Source of the DNA: Humisphaera borealis
GTDB taxonomy: Bacteria; Planctomycetota; Phycisphaerae; Tepidisphaerales; Tepidisphaeraceae
DNA: 64,000 nucleotides
NCBI RefSeq assembly: GCF_015169395.1
Contig: NZ_CP063458.1
Coordinates: 434,001-498,000 of the forward strand
Direction: 5' to 3'
Positions 1 to 7,570 of the stretch are shown in pieces. A program made the translations under genes and the position numbers. Below the pieces are notes generated by a model. That model was not told the DNA's origin. It was given only the letters and a program-made list of their open reading frames with translations, and made no database searches. The stretch's first letter is position 1; every line of letters starts with the position of its first letter.

Positions 1-236
1 TCGTTGGTCGTCGACACCGGGATGTCCACTTGCCCCAGTTGATACCGCATGAACGCCAGACCCGACTCGGCCGCAAGCTGCGCATCTGCCGACACGCGCT
101 CGTTACGGGCTACCTGTGCCGACATGTTCGAACTGGCGTAGAACCCGATCGCCAGAACAGAGAAAAGAATAAGAAACAGCATCGCCAGCATGGAAGCGAC
201 GCCTCGACGACGATTTGACATGTGTGCACGACGCAT
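1..236 (-). CDS. PilX-like pilus assembly protein, N-terminal part (cut by window edge)
   Basis: The reverse strand opens with ATG at 236 and stays open to the window edge, giving 78 residues of a longer protein. The start MRRAHMSNRRRGVASMLAML is an arginine-rich cytoplasmic stub followed by one hydrophobic helix (about residues 16-32) and then an extracytoplasmic region with MSAQVARNERVSADAQLAAE, the arrangement of PilX-type minor pilin N-termini, in which a single anchor helix is followed by the 'ARNERxxADAxLAAESGL' type segment. It is the last visible gene of the pilus operon, 57 bp after the PilV-like prepilin. The PilX assignment rests on this short segment and on context; a general secretion pseudopilin-associated membrane protein is the alternative. 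Confidence 0.7.
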   Translation of the reverse strand, partial: MRRAHMSNRRRGVASMLAMLFLILFSVLAIGFYASSNMSAQVARNERVSADAQLAAESGLAFMRYQLGQVDIPVSTTN

Positions 237-293
237 AGTGGCACCGTTCTGTGTCGATCCTTCCCGGGTCGCAACGTCCGACGCGCTGCGCTG

Positions 294-803
294 TCATCCG
301 GGGTTCGGAGCGACAACCAGCCAGCTCATCTCGTGAACCTGCTTGTTGTTCTGGAGAATTTTTACAGTGACACGTGCGGTGGCGGTGGTGGCGTTGTTCG
401 GCCGGACGGATGGAACTGCATCGGGTGCCACCGACTGCACGGTGACCGTTTGCTTCCAGCTGGTGAGGTCGGCAATGGGCTGACGCCGGACATCCAGAGG
501 AGGGCTGAAGCTCGTCCCATCCAGATCCAGGACGTCGTCGTAGGAGGCAACCGACGCCTCCTTGGTCGCCCAGGTGACCGGCTGCTCGGGGTCGTTGAAC
601 GGCAGTCCGAGCGCAATTTCGCGCATGTTGTTGGCCAGGTTGACCGCCGTCGTCATCTGGTTGCCATTGGCATTGACGACGGTACCGGCGGCGAGCAGTT
701 CGAGCATTGCTACCGCTCCGATACCTACGATCACGGTCACCCATGCCGCTTCAATGAGGGTAAAGCCTTTGCGTCGAGATTGGACGGTGATAATACGCAT
801 CAC
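294..803 (-). CDS. PilV-like type IV prepilin
   Basis: 169 residues with a class III prepilin signal: a short basic leader ending in the cleavage motif RKG|FTLIEAAWVTVIVGIG, where the Phe would become the N-methylated mature residue and Glu at +5 is conserved, followed by the hydrophobic assembly helix. The remainder contains no recognisable domain; it looks like a small periplasmic beta-rich head. It lies between pilC and the PilX-like gene on the same strand, so it is likely a minor pilin of this system. The ATG at 803 is used because it sits directly before the leader; the second ATG one codon later is equally possible. Confidence 0.85.
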   Translation of the reverse strand: MMRIITVQSRRKGFTLIEAAWVTVIVGIGAVAMLELLAAGTVVNANGNQMTTAVNLANNMREIALGLPFNDPEQPVTWATKEASVASYDDVLDLDGTSFSPPLDVRRQPIADLTSWKQTVTVQSVAPDAVPSVRPNNATTATARVTVKILQNNKQVHEMSWLVVAPNPG

Positions 804-897
804 AACCTCATATCGGATTGAGACATTGACCCGTCAACCGCCAGAACGGATCGCCGGAAATTGAAGGCCCGCCAATCGGCGGACTGTGCCAATGAGG

Positions 898-929
898 ACG
901 GCCATGACGACTGTCGTCGTCATGGCCGT
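898..929 (-). terminator. Perfect 14-bp hairpin after pilC
   Basis: Arms 898-911 and 916-929 are perfectly complementary with a 4-base loop (tgtc). It lies in the 156-bp spacer after the pilC stop and before the PilV-like gene. There is no clear T-run on the operon strand, so it may be an attenuator or mRNA-stabilising stem separating the motor genes from the pilin genes rather than a full terminator. Confidence 0.55.
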
Positions 930-959
930 TTGCGTTGGCTATGTCGATTATCCGACAGA

Positions 960-2174
960 CTACTTGACGATCTGGCTCAGCTTGAAGATTGGCAGGATGA
1001 TGCTCATGGCGATGAAGCCGACCATGCCACCCATCAGCACGATCATCAGCGGCTCGATCATCGCCGTTACGCTCTTGATGACGCTCTTGAGCTCGCGGCT
1101 GTAGAACTCGGCGACCTCATCGAGCACCTCGCCGAGCTTACCCGACTCCTCACCTGCGTTGACCATCTGCACGACCGCCTTGGGCAGCAGCGGGCTTTTC
1201 TGCAGCGGATGACTGATCTTCTTACCCTGCTTCACGGAGGAATAGACGTTCTTCCACATCCGCTTATAGAGAACGTTGCCGCTGATATCCGCGGTGATGC
1301 TGATCGTGTCCAGGATCGGCACGCCGGCGTTCACCAGCTGGCCCATCGTGTGCAGGCCGCGGCTGATGTACATGGCGCGGAACATCTTCTTGAACAGTGG
1401 TACCGACAGCTTGGCCTTGTCGAACCAGGTGCGGCCCCAGTCGGTCTTGATCGTTAGGACAAAGCCCCAGATCGCAACGACCAGGCCGATCAGGATGATG
1501 TACCAGTAGCCGGTCATGAACTTCGACATAGCCAGCAGGAACTTGGTCGGCGCCGGCAGGGCGGCTTCCTTGCCTTCGAAGATCTTCATGAACCGCGGCA
1601 GCACGAACACCAGCAGGAAGACGGTGGTGCCCATCGCCATAGTGCCGATGATCGCGGGGTAGATTGCGGCACCGATGACCATCGCCTTGGTCTCGATCTG
1701 CTGCGCGAGGTAGGTCGCGATACGGTCAAGCATCTTGGAAAAGCCGCCGGAGAGCTCCGACGCCTTGACCATGTTGATATAGAGCGGGCTGAAGTACTTG
1801 GGGTAACGCGAAAGTGCGTCGGAGAACTGCTTGCCGCTCTCGACGTCCTTCTTCATCTGCGTCAGCATCGCCTTGAACTTGACGTTGGTCGTCTGGTCGG
1901 CGATGCCTTCAATCGCGGCGCGGATGCTGATGCCGGCGCGAATCATGACCGAGAGCTGGCTGGTGAATGCCTGGATGTCCTTCGCGCCCGGACCAAAAGA
2001 TACGGAGAAGTTCAGCCCCGATTTCTTCGACGGACCGTCTGCCGGCGCAAGCTGCACGATGTACTCGCCACGGGCGCGAACCTGTGCCGAAGCCGCGCCG
2101 AGATCAGCGGCCTGGATCGTACCGGTGGTGATCTTCCCGGCAGCGTTGCGAGCTTCGTAGCGGTAGTTGGGCAT
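960..2174 (-). CDS. pilC: Type IV pilus / type II secretion inner-membrane platform protein PilC (GspF family)
   Basis: 404 residues, the family's usual length. It forms the inner-membrane platform that couples the PilB/PilT motors to pilin assembly. The N-terminus MPNYRYEARNAAGKITTGTI is the typical GspF opening, and two cytoplasmic GspF domains alternate with transmembrane segments (around residues 170-195, 220-245 and the C-terminal 375-400, ending IILPIFKLSQIVK). The signature segment with GEESGKL near residue 340 is present. It follows pilT on the same strand. The whole pilT-pilC spacer is an inverted repeat, and no convincing ribosome binding site is visible upstream of the ATG at 2174. 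Confidence 0.95.
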   Translation of the reverse strand: MPNYRYEARNAAGKITTGTIQAADLGAASAQVRARGEYIVQLAPADGPSKKSGLNFSVSFGPGAKDIQAFTSQLSVMIRAGISIRAAIEGIADQTTNVKFKAMLTQMKKDVESGKQFSDALSRYPKYFSPLYINMVKASELSGGFSKMLDRIATYLAQQIETKAMVIGAAIYPAIIGTMAMGTTVFLLVFVLPRFMKIFEGKEAALPAPTKFLLAMSKFMTGYWYIILIGLVVAIWGFVLTIKTDWGRTWFDKAKLSVPLFKKMFRAMYISRGLHTMGQLVNAGVPILDTISITADISGNVLYKRMWKNVYSSVKQGKKISHPLQKSPLLPKAVVQMVNAGEESGKLGEVLDEVAEFYSRELKSVIKSVTAMIEPLMIVLMGGMVGFIAMSIILPIFKLSQIVK

Positions 2175-2183
2175 ACGTCTTGT

Positions 2184-2271
2184 CAGTAGGCAGTACGTAG
2201 TAAGCAGTACGCAGTTAAGGCCAAAAGAGGCACTGTTCTACTGCGTACTGCTTACTGCGGACTGCTTACTC
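2184..2271. repeat. Inverted repeat of the AGTA/CAGTACGCAGT family
   Basis: Left arm 2184-2215 and right arm 2240-2271 are 32 bases long and match at 28 positions. The arms are built from degenerate units such as GCAGTACGCAGT. It occupies almost the entire pilT-pilC spacer and lies where the pilC ribosome binding site would be expected. The same word family recurs at 5352-5455 and, in a related form, at 44757-44847. Confidence 0.85.
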
Positions 2272-2274
2272 CTC

Positions 2275-3333
2275 CTAGGCTGCCAAGGCTCGTTCCAGCT
2301 TCTCAGGATGCGCCGCCTGGGCGACGGCATCTTCTCGGCTGATGTACCCGTTGATGTACATCTGCTTGATCGAGTCATCCAGCGACTGCATGCCCAGCGC
2401 ACGGCTGGTCGCGATGATGTTGGGGATTTCGAAGATTCGGTTCTCGCGGATGCAGTTTCGAACGGCCGGCGTGCAAAGCATGATCTCGACGCCGGGAATC
2501 ATGCCCGGCTGGTCGGACCGCTTGAACAGCGTCTGGCTGATGACCGCCTGAAGCGTGTTGGCGAGCATCGAGCGGATCTGGTTCTGCTCGTCCGACGGGT
2601 AGATGTCGATGATGCGTTCGATCGTCTGGGGCGCGTTGACGGTGTGCAGCGTGCTGAACACCAGGTGGCCGGTTTCGGCGGCAGTAATTGCGGCGCTGGT
2701 GGTTTCCAGATCGCGCATTTCGCCGACCAGGATTACGTCCGGGTCCTGGCGCAGCGCGTGCCGCAGACCGCCGGAGAAGTCGGGGACGTCGGCGCCGACT
2801 TCGCGCTGCTCGATTGCCGACTTATTGCTGACAAATGCGTATTCGATCGGGTCTTCGAGCGTGATGATGTGGCCCTGCTCGCGCCGGTTGATCGAGTCGA
2901 TCATCGCCGCCAGCGTGGTGCTCTTGCCCGAGCCGGTGGGACCGGTGACGAGCACCAGGCCGCGGGGCATGTAAGTCAGTTTGTTGCAGATATCTGGCAG
3001 GAACAGCTGCTCGATCGGCCGGACCTTGTCATTGATGGTACGGATGGAGAGCGCGACGCTGTTGCGCTGATAGTGCGCGTTGACACGAAAGCGGCTCACG
3101 CCGGGGATCTCGTAGGAGAAGTCCGCGTCGCGGTGCTTCTCGAAGTCGGTCCAGCGCTTCTCGTTCATCATCTCTTTCGCCAGGCGAATCGCCCCTTCGG
3201 GCGTCACCATGGGGAAGTCGCTGTGCTGAACGATCGTGTGAATCCGGTAGAGCGGCGGAGCGCCGACCATGATGTGGACGTCGGACGCCTTGGCCTGGAC
3301 GGCGTTGCGGAGAATGTCGTTGAGAATGCTCAT
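2275..3333 (-). CDS. pilT: Type IV pilus retraction ATPase PilT
   Basis: 352 residues. PilT is the hexameric ATPase that depolymerises the pilus. The Walker A motif GPTGSGKST is at about residue 130, followed by the Asp-box and Walker B (DPDVILVGEMRD) and His-box (STLHTVNA) of secretion ATPases. Near the C-terminus AVRNCIRE matches the AIRNLIRE retraction motif, which separates PilT from PilB. The ATG at 3333 (MSILNDILRNAV) is chosen over a longer frame from 3360 because GGAG lies 6 bases upstream and because the extra nine residues come from a dispersed palindrome. It sits between pilB and pilC in the operon. Confidence 0.94.
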   Translation of the reverse strand: MSILNDILRNAVQAKASDVHIMVGAPPLYRIHTIVQHSDFPMVTPEGAIRLAKEMMNEKRWTDFEKHRDADFSYEIPGVSRFRVNAHYQRNSVALSIRTINDKVRPIEQLFLPDICNKLTYMPRGLVLVTGPTGSGKSTTLAAMIDSINRREQGHIITLEDPIEYAFVSNKSAIEQREVGADVPDFSGGLRHALRQDPDVILVGEMRDLETTSAAITAAETGHLVFSTLHTVNAPQTIERIIDIYPSDEQNQIRSMLANTLQAVISQTLFKRSDQPGMIPGVEIMLCTPAVRNCIRENRIFEIPNIIATSRALGMQSLDDSIKQMYINGYISREDAVAQAAHPEKLERALAA

Positions 3334-3347
3334 GGTTCTCCAGTGCT

Positions 3348-3374
3348 TCGCGTCCGCCAAGGCGGACCCTACAA
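3348..3374. repeat. Dispersed short palindrome GTCCGCCAAGGCGGAC, copy 1
   Basis: The core GTCCGCC-AA-GGCGGAC is a perfect palindrome with flanks TCGC and CCTACAA. Nearly the same word occurs at 16551-16577 and 22540-22563 in this window. This copy is just upstream of the pilT ribosome binding site. Confidence 0.85.
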
Positions 3375-3378
3375 AGAT

Positions 3379-3497
3379 TGACGAATGACGAAATCAGAAT
3401 GGCGAATGAATGACCAATGCTCGAATGTTCAAGCTTTGACGTTTTTGGGCATTCGAGTTTTGAGCTTCATTCGCCATTCTGATTTCGTCATTCGTCA
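3379..3497. repeat. Perfect 31-bp-arm inverted repeat in the pilB-pilT spacer
   Basis: Arms 3380-3410 and 3466-3496 are perfectly complementary over 31 bases and extend by one more pair. They consist of degenerate GAATGACGAA/GGCGAATGAA units. A smaller nested pair (CTCGAAT 3420-3426 with ATTCGAG 3451-3457) lies in the loop. A related element is found at 30224-30331, indicating a dispersed family. Confidence 0.9.
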
Positions 3498-3507
3498 TTC
3501 AGCCGCG

Positions 3508-5343
3508 TCACGCGGCCTCGGTGACTCTTAGAATCTCGTCAACCGTCGTAAGTCCCTTAACCACTTTGCGGAAACCGTCTTCGCGCAGAGTGACGAGCCC
3601 CTTTTCGCGGGCAAGTTTGCGCAACACATTGACGTCCGGATTGCTGGTAACGATGTCTCGCATCGAGTCATCCATCACCATCAGCTCGTAAACACCTAGC
3701 CGTCCGGTGTAGCCCGTCTTACGACACTTGTCGCAGCCGGCACCCTTATAGGTCGTGACTTCGCCGAACCCCTGCATGGTCAGAAACTCCTGCATCTCCT
3801 CGGTCGGCTTGAACTCGGTCTTGCAGGTCTGGCAGATCTTGCGGACGAGGCGCTGGGCGAGAATGGCGTTCACCGCCGCGGCAATGAGGTACGGCTCGAC
3901 ACCGATGTTAATCAGCCGGGTGACCGACGCCGGTGCGTCGTTCGTGTGCAGTGTGCTGAGCACCAGGTGGCCGGTGAGGGCGGCCTGGACTGCGATGCGG
4001 GCGGTCTCGGCGTCGCGAATTTCACCGAGCATCACGACGTCGGGGTCCTGACGCAACAGCGATCGCAGCGCGGCCGAGAACGTCATGCCGATCTTGTCGT
4101 AGACCTGCACCTGGGTAGCACTGCCGAGGTGGTATTCGATCGGGTCTTCGACGGTGCTGATGTTGAGCTTGTTGCCGTCCAGAACCCGCAGCGACGAGTA
4201 GAGCGTGGTCGTCTTACCCGAGCCTGTGGGGCCGGTGACCAGCAGAATGCCGTGCGGCATCTCGATCTGGTTCTTCCAGATGGTGAACTGGTCTTCGCCG
4301 AATCCCAGATCCTCGAGCTTCACGTTGATCGAGCGGTTATCGAGAATTCGCATGACCACCTTCTCGCCGTAGGGCGTTGGAAGGGTGGACAAGCGAAGGT
4401 CGACCTTGCGTCCGTGCACGACGGCTCGGACACGGCCGTCCTGCGGCAAACGCCGCTCGGCGATGTCGAGATTCGCCATGATCTTCAGACGGCTGCAGAT
4501 GCTCGCCGTCATGCTGTGCGGCGGATTCATCGCCTCGAAGAGAATGCCGTCGATGCGGTAGCGGATTTTGAGCGCCTTCTCCTTGGGCTCAATATGAATA
4601 TCGCTGGCACCCTGTTTGATCGCGTCGAAGATGAGGTAGTTCACGAACCGAATGACGGGCGACTCGTTGCCCATCTTTTCCAGGTCCGTGACGTCATCTT
4701 TCTCGGTTTCCTTGACGACCTGGACGTCGTCATCGGACATGTCCTTGATGATGTCGTCGACCTTCATGTCGGAGTTGCCCGACGTGAGGGATTCGCACAG
4801 CCGGCCGACATCGGCCGCGGTGATGACGACGATCTTCAGTTCCTTCTTTGTCTTTCGCCGGACTTCATCAACGAGGAAGACGTTGTTGGGGTCGGCCATG
4901 CCGACGACGAGGATGCGGCAGTTCTCGTCTTCAAACCGCATCGGCAGAACTGCGTGCTTCCGGATGTAATCCATCGGCAGCAGTTCGAACGCACGCGTGT
5001 CGATCTTGCCCTTGTCCGGCGATTCGAAAGGCAGGTTCAGTGTCTCGGCGAGCGCCGACAGAATCTGCCCTTCGCTCGCGGCCTGCATCGACAGCAGGAT
5101 GTGCGTGAGCGATTTGCCCTGGGTCTGGGTCGAAACCTGCCGGGCCTGGACGAGATGCGATTCGGTGATCTGGCCGCGCTCCAGCAGGAGCTGTTCGACC
5201 GTCTTGCGGACCGATGTCTTCCCCGGCGACCAGAGGTCGGCGAGCCCGCCGACGTCGTCGTCGTGCTCTTCGACGGCCGGGGCCGTAGGACGCTGCGGGG
5301 GCGGCTCGGTAACGATCGAGGTTGAATTGCGGCGTCCGAACAT
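3508..5343 (-). CDS. pilB: Type IV pilus extension ATPase PilB (GspE family)
   Basis: 611 residues, slightly longer than typical PilB. It is the hexameric ATPase that powers pilin polymerisation. An N-terminal MshEN/GspE-II type domain (about residues 45-200) is followed by the secretion ATPase core: Walker A GPTGSGKTTT, Asp-box, Walker B DPDVVMLGEIRD and His-box STLHTNDA. A four-cysteine zinc module follows (CQTC ... CDKC), as in PilB/GspE and not in PilT. The first 30 residues are a Pro-rich extension (EPPPQRPTAPAVEEHDDD). No ribosome binding site is visible upstream of the ATG at 5343, where the spacer is repeat sequence. Confidence 0.95.
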   Translation of the reverse strand: MFGRRNSTSIVTEPPPQRPTAPAVEEHDDDVGGLADLWSPGKTSVRKTVEQLLLERGQITESHLVQARQVSTQTQGKSLTHILLSMQAASEGQILSALAETLNLPFESPDKGKIDTRAFELLPMDYIRKHAVLPMRFEDENCRILVVGMADPNNVFLVDEVRRKTKKELKIVVITAADVGRLCESLTSGNSDMKVDDIIKDMSDDDVQVVKETEKDDVTDLEKMGNESPVIRFVNYLIFDAIKQGASDIHIEPKEKALKIRYRIDGILFEAMNPPHSMTASICSRLKIMANLDIAERRLPQDGRVRAVVHGRKVDLRLSTLPTPYGEKVVMRILDNRSINVKLEDLGFGEDQFTIWKNQIEMPHGILLVTGPTGSGKTTTLYSSLRVLDGNKLNISTVEDPIEYHLGSATQVQVYDKIGMTFSAALRSLLRQDPDVVMLGEIRDAETARIAVQAALTGHLVLSTLHTNDAPASVTRLINIGVEPYLIAAAVNAILAQRLVRKICQTCKTEFKPTEEMQEFLTMQGFGEVTTYKGAGCDKCRKTGYTGRLGVYELMVMDDSMRDIVTSNPDVNVLRKLAREKGLVTLREDGFRKVVKGLTTVDEILRVTEAA

Positions 5344-5351
5344 GGGAAGAT

Positions 5352-5455
5352 TAGGCAGAAGGCAGTAAGCGGTACGCAGTGAAGAGAAGAATCGCAGCCG
5401 TCTGAATAGGCGTCGGCATCTTTCTGCCTACCTCCTACTGCGTACTGCCTGCTTC
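5352..5455. repeat. Nested imperfect inverted repeats in the pilP-pilB spacer
   Basis: TAGGCAGAA (5352-5360) pairs with TTCTGCCTA (5422-5430), and GGTACGCAGT (5371-5380) pairs with ACTGCGTACT beginning at 5437. The words are the same AGTA/CAGTACGCAGT family as at 2184-2271. The spacer of 115 bp contains little else. Confidence 0.75.
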
Positions 5456-5458
5456 TTT

Positions 5459-6106
5459 TCACCTTTGCATCTTCAACTCGAACCGGTACACGCCGGATCG
5501 CACGATGACCGAGTCGGCAGTGATCTTTTCGACCGTGAAGCCGTCGATCTCGCCGCCTTCCTGGACCAGCTTGTTGTTCATCAACGCCGCCCGCTGCGCG
5601 CCGAAGAGAACCGACTGCAGCTTGATCGATTGGACGGCGGCGACGGCCGCGGCGCGCTCTTCTTCGCGGCGGCGTCGCGACGCATTGTTGTCTTCGGTAC
5701 CGACCGGCGTTTTCGGTGCGGTCTCCATCTGGAACGGATTGGTCTGCAGCTTCTCCAGGGGCACCTGTGACTGGGCCGTGGTCTGGCGGAAGCGGAGAAC
5801 GACCTTGTCAGTCTCCTTAAGCATCTGCTTCATCAGCGACACGTGCTTCTCACCGTCGGCAAGGAAGCTGTTGATCGTTTGAGCAGTGCTTGCATCGGCG
5901 GCATTGGCCTGCTGCGGGCCGCCGCGGAGGTACATGAAGTATGTTCCCCCGGCGCAGATCGCGAGCAGCCCGAGCATACCGATGGTGCCGCCGCTGACCT
6001 GCTTCTTCGCGCCTTCGGCGACGAACGTGGTCTCGCCCTGTTCCAGAGACGCGTTGAGATCCTGGTTCTCTGACGAGTCCTGTTCCTGTCCCGGGATGAA
6101 GTTCAT
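5459..6106 (-). CDS. PilP-like type IV pilus alignment protein
   Basis: 215 residues: a cytoplasmic acidic N-terminus, one membrane helix at about residues 42-60 (GMLGLLAICAGGTYFMYL), then an extracytoplasmic region with a charged coiled stretch (RRRREEERAAAVAAV) and a small C-terminal beta domain containing QEGGEIDGFTVEKITADSVI. That C-terminal pattern (an inhibitable, 'G-x-x-V-x-x-I-x-x-D-x-V' strand set ending in a short basic tail) resembles the HR-type domain of PilP/GspC proteins. It holds the pilP position after pilM, pilN and pilO. Unlike classical PilP it is membrane-anchored, not a lipoprotein. The assignment is from position and weak domain likeness. Confidence 0.65.
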   Translation of the reverse strand: MNFIPGQEQDSSENQDLNASLEQGETTFVAEGAKKQVSGGTIGMLGLLAICAGGTYFMYLRGGPQQANAADASTAQTINSFLADGEKHVSLMKQMLKETDKVVLRFRQTTAQSQVPLEKLQTNPFQMETAPKTPVGTEDNNASRRRREEERAAAVAAVQSIKLQSVLFGAQRAALMNNKLVQEGGEIDGFTVEKITADSVIVRSGVYRFELKMQR

Positions 6107-6189
6107 GGCTCACCTCTGCATTGCTGGCATTCGTGTTACTACGATCGGACGGCCGGTCCTCAACCACAGGCGATGGGCCTGTGCTGGGT

Positions 6190-6747
6190 TTACTGCGCGC
6201 TGCTGACGGCCACGCCGGTGTCAGGTTCGAAATAGATGCTCATCGTGAGCGACGCCTGCATCTCGCCGTCCTTGTCGGTGATCTTGGTCAGATTCATCTT
6301 GGTGACCTTGGTCAGCCGGGGGAGCTTTTCGAGCTGCAACATGAACTCGTAGAACCCCTTGAAATCGCCGGCCAGGTTCAACTCAAGCATCTGTTCGCTG
6401 TAACCGGCCATCTTGACGCTGCGGGGGGTCTTGACGGTCTGGGTTCGCAGTCCGTTGGCGTCGGCGAGCTGCCAGATTTCCTTGAGGACCTTGTCCATCT
6501 CCTTGGCCTGCGGCAGCTTCGATTCGAAGAACGCCGTCGCGGCCTGGAGCTCCTTGATCTTTTTGTCCACGTCATGAACGCTCGCGGTGGCGCGGTCGAG
6601 TTCGTGGAGCGCGGCGCGCTTGGTGTCGCGCTGCTGCACCTTGTCGGACCGCTTGGCGTCCTGCTTGGTGAAGACCAGGAAGTACGACGCGGCGAGGAGG
6701 CCGAGCATCGCAACAACGAACAGCATTTCTCGCATGCCCAGTTTCAT
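6190..6747 (-). CDS. pilO: PilO-like type IV pilus alignment protein
   Basis: 185 residues with one N-terminal membrane helix (residues 8-25, MLFVVAMLGLLAASYFLV), a coiled coil (residues 30-90, rich in Lys/Asp/Glu heptads) and a ferredoxin-like periplasmic domain. The segment LELNLAGDFKGFYEFMLQLE near residue 122 is the conserved PilO strand-helix. PilO forms a heterodimer with PilN in the inner-membrane alignment complex. It follows the pilN-like gene by 57 bp. Confidence 0.85.
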   Translation of the reverse strand: MKLGMREMLFVVAMLGLLAASYFLVFTKQDAKRSDKVQQRDTKRAALHELDRATASVHDVDKKIKELQAATAFFESKLPQAKEMDKVLKEIWQLADANGLRTQTVKTPRSVKMAGYSEQMLELNLAGDFKGFYEFMLQLEKLPRLTKVTKMNLTKITDKDGEMQASLTMSIYFEPDTGVAVSSAQ

Positions 6748-6804
6748 TGGAACTCCGGGAGAACGTACGCAAATACTCCGCTACTCGATCACTCCACGAC
6801 CTCT

Positions 6805-7500
6805 TCACTGTGCTGCGGCCGCTGCGTCCTGCACTTCGGCGGCAGGGTTGATCATCATTTCCAGCTGGAATCGCCGCAGCGTCGATTCGTTGTTCTTGTC
6901 TTTGCTGAAGGTGTCGGTGATCACGAGGTTGACTTCCTTGAGCAGCTTGGACCGGTTCAGCTTTGTGATGAACTGCGACACCTGTATGTCGTTCTCAGCG
7001 ACACCCGTCAGCTTGATGTACACGTCGTACTTGGGTGCTTCGGGTGCTGCGTTCTTCTTGGTGGCAACGGCGGCGGTCGCCTTGCGATCGAATGCCGTTG
7101 CGGCCTGAGCGGTCGGGTTCACCTTGGGCTTGGCTTCGAGCGCCAGGTCCAGCAGCGAGACGCCCGCCGGCAGCGAGTTCGTAAACTCCGCCAGGACGTT
7201 GCTCCGCGGGACGCGTTCGACCAGCGCCGCGGCCAACTCGGCGTGTTGGACGATCTGCCGCTGCTTGGCGTGCATCTGTTTGACGGCCTCGATCTGGCTG
7301 GCCGCCTGCGCGTACTTGGATTCGACGTCCGCCAGCTCGTTGTCGAGGCCGCGCATGGAGCGTTCGCTCAGGGCGAAGGCGCTGCCGATGGTGCCCATGA
7401 CGATGATCGAGAGTGCACCGCAGAGGAGGTTGGCGCGCTTGCGTGCCTTACGCTCCAGGTAGTCCTCGGGAAGGAAGCTCAGTTCATTGGGCGAGCTCAT
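6805..7500 (-). CDS. pilN: PilN-like type IV pilus alignment protein
   Basis: 231 residues. The cytoplasmic stub MSSPNELSFLPEDYLERKAR carries the 'NLLP-x-x-Y' type motif by which PilN inserts into PilM, here as SFLPEDYL. A membrane helix (residues 25-45) and coiled coil (50-85) follow, then a periplasmic domain containing an Ala/Pro-rich linker and a VYIKLTGVAENDIQVSQF segment. The ATG at 7500 is chosen because GGAG precedes it by 7 bases and a longer frame adds only a basic, non-conserved extension. It lies directly after pilM. Confidence 0.85.
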   Translation of the reverse strand: MSSPNELSFLPEDYLERKARKRANLLCGALSIIVMGTIGSAFALSERSMRGLDNELADVESKYAQAASQIEAVKQMHAKQRQIVQHAELAAALVERVPRSNVLAEFTNSLPAGVSLLDLALEAKPKVNPTAQAATAFDRKATAAVATKKNAAPEAPKYDVYIKLTGVAENDIQVSQFITKLNRSKLLKEVNLVITDTFSKDKNNESTLRRFQLEMMINPAAEVQDAAAAAQ

Positions 7501-7513
7501 GGGTACTCCGTCT

Positions 7514-7539
7514 CTCAAATCTGGAATCCCAGATCTGAG
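7514..7539. repeat. Small hairpin in the pilM-pilN spacer
   Basis: CTCAAATCTGG (7514-7524) pairs with CCAGATCTGAG (7529-7539) around a 4-base loop. The single mismatch is A-C on the plus strand, which is a G-U pair in the minus-strand pilus transcript. It is followed by repeated ATCTGAG words. Confidence 0.7.
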
Positions 7540-7570
7540 ATCTGAGAATTCGAGTTCGTTTTCGTCGCGT

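Noticed and set aside
2167-3381. Long plus-strand open frame (about 400 codons) opposite pilT
   Set aside because: It is antisense to a clear PilT, has a composition expected from the complementary strand of GC-rich coding DNA, and no ribosome binding site or domain.
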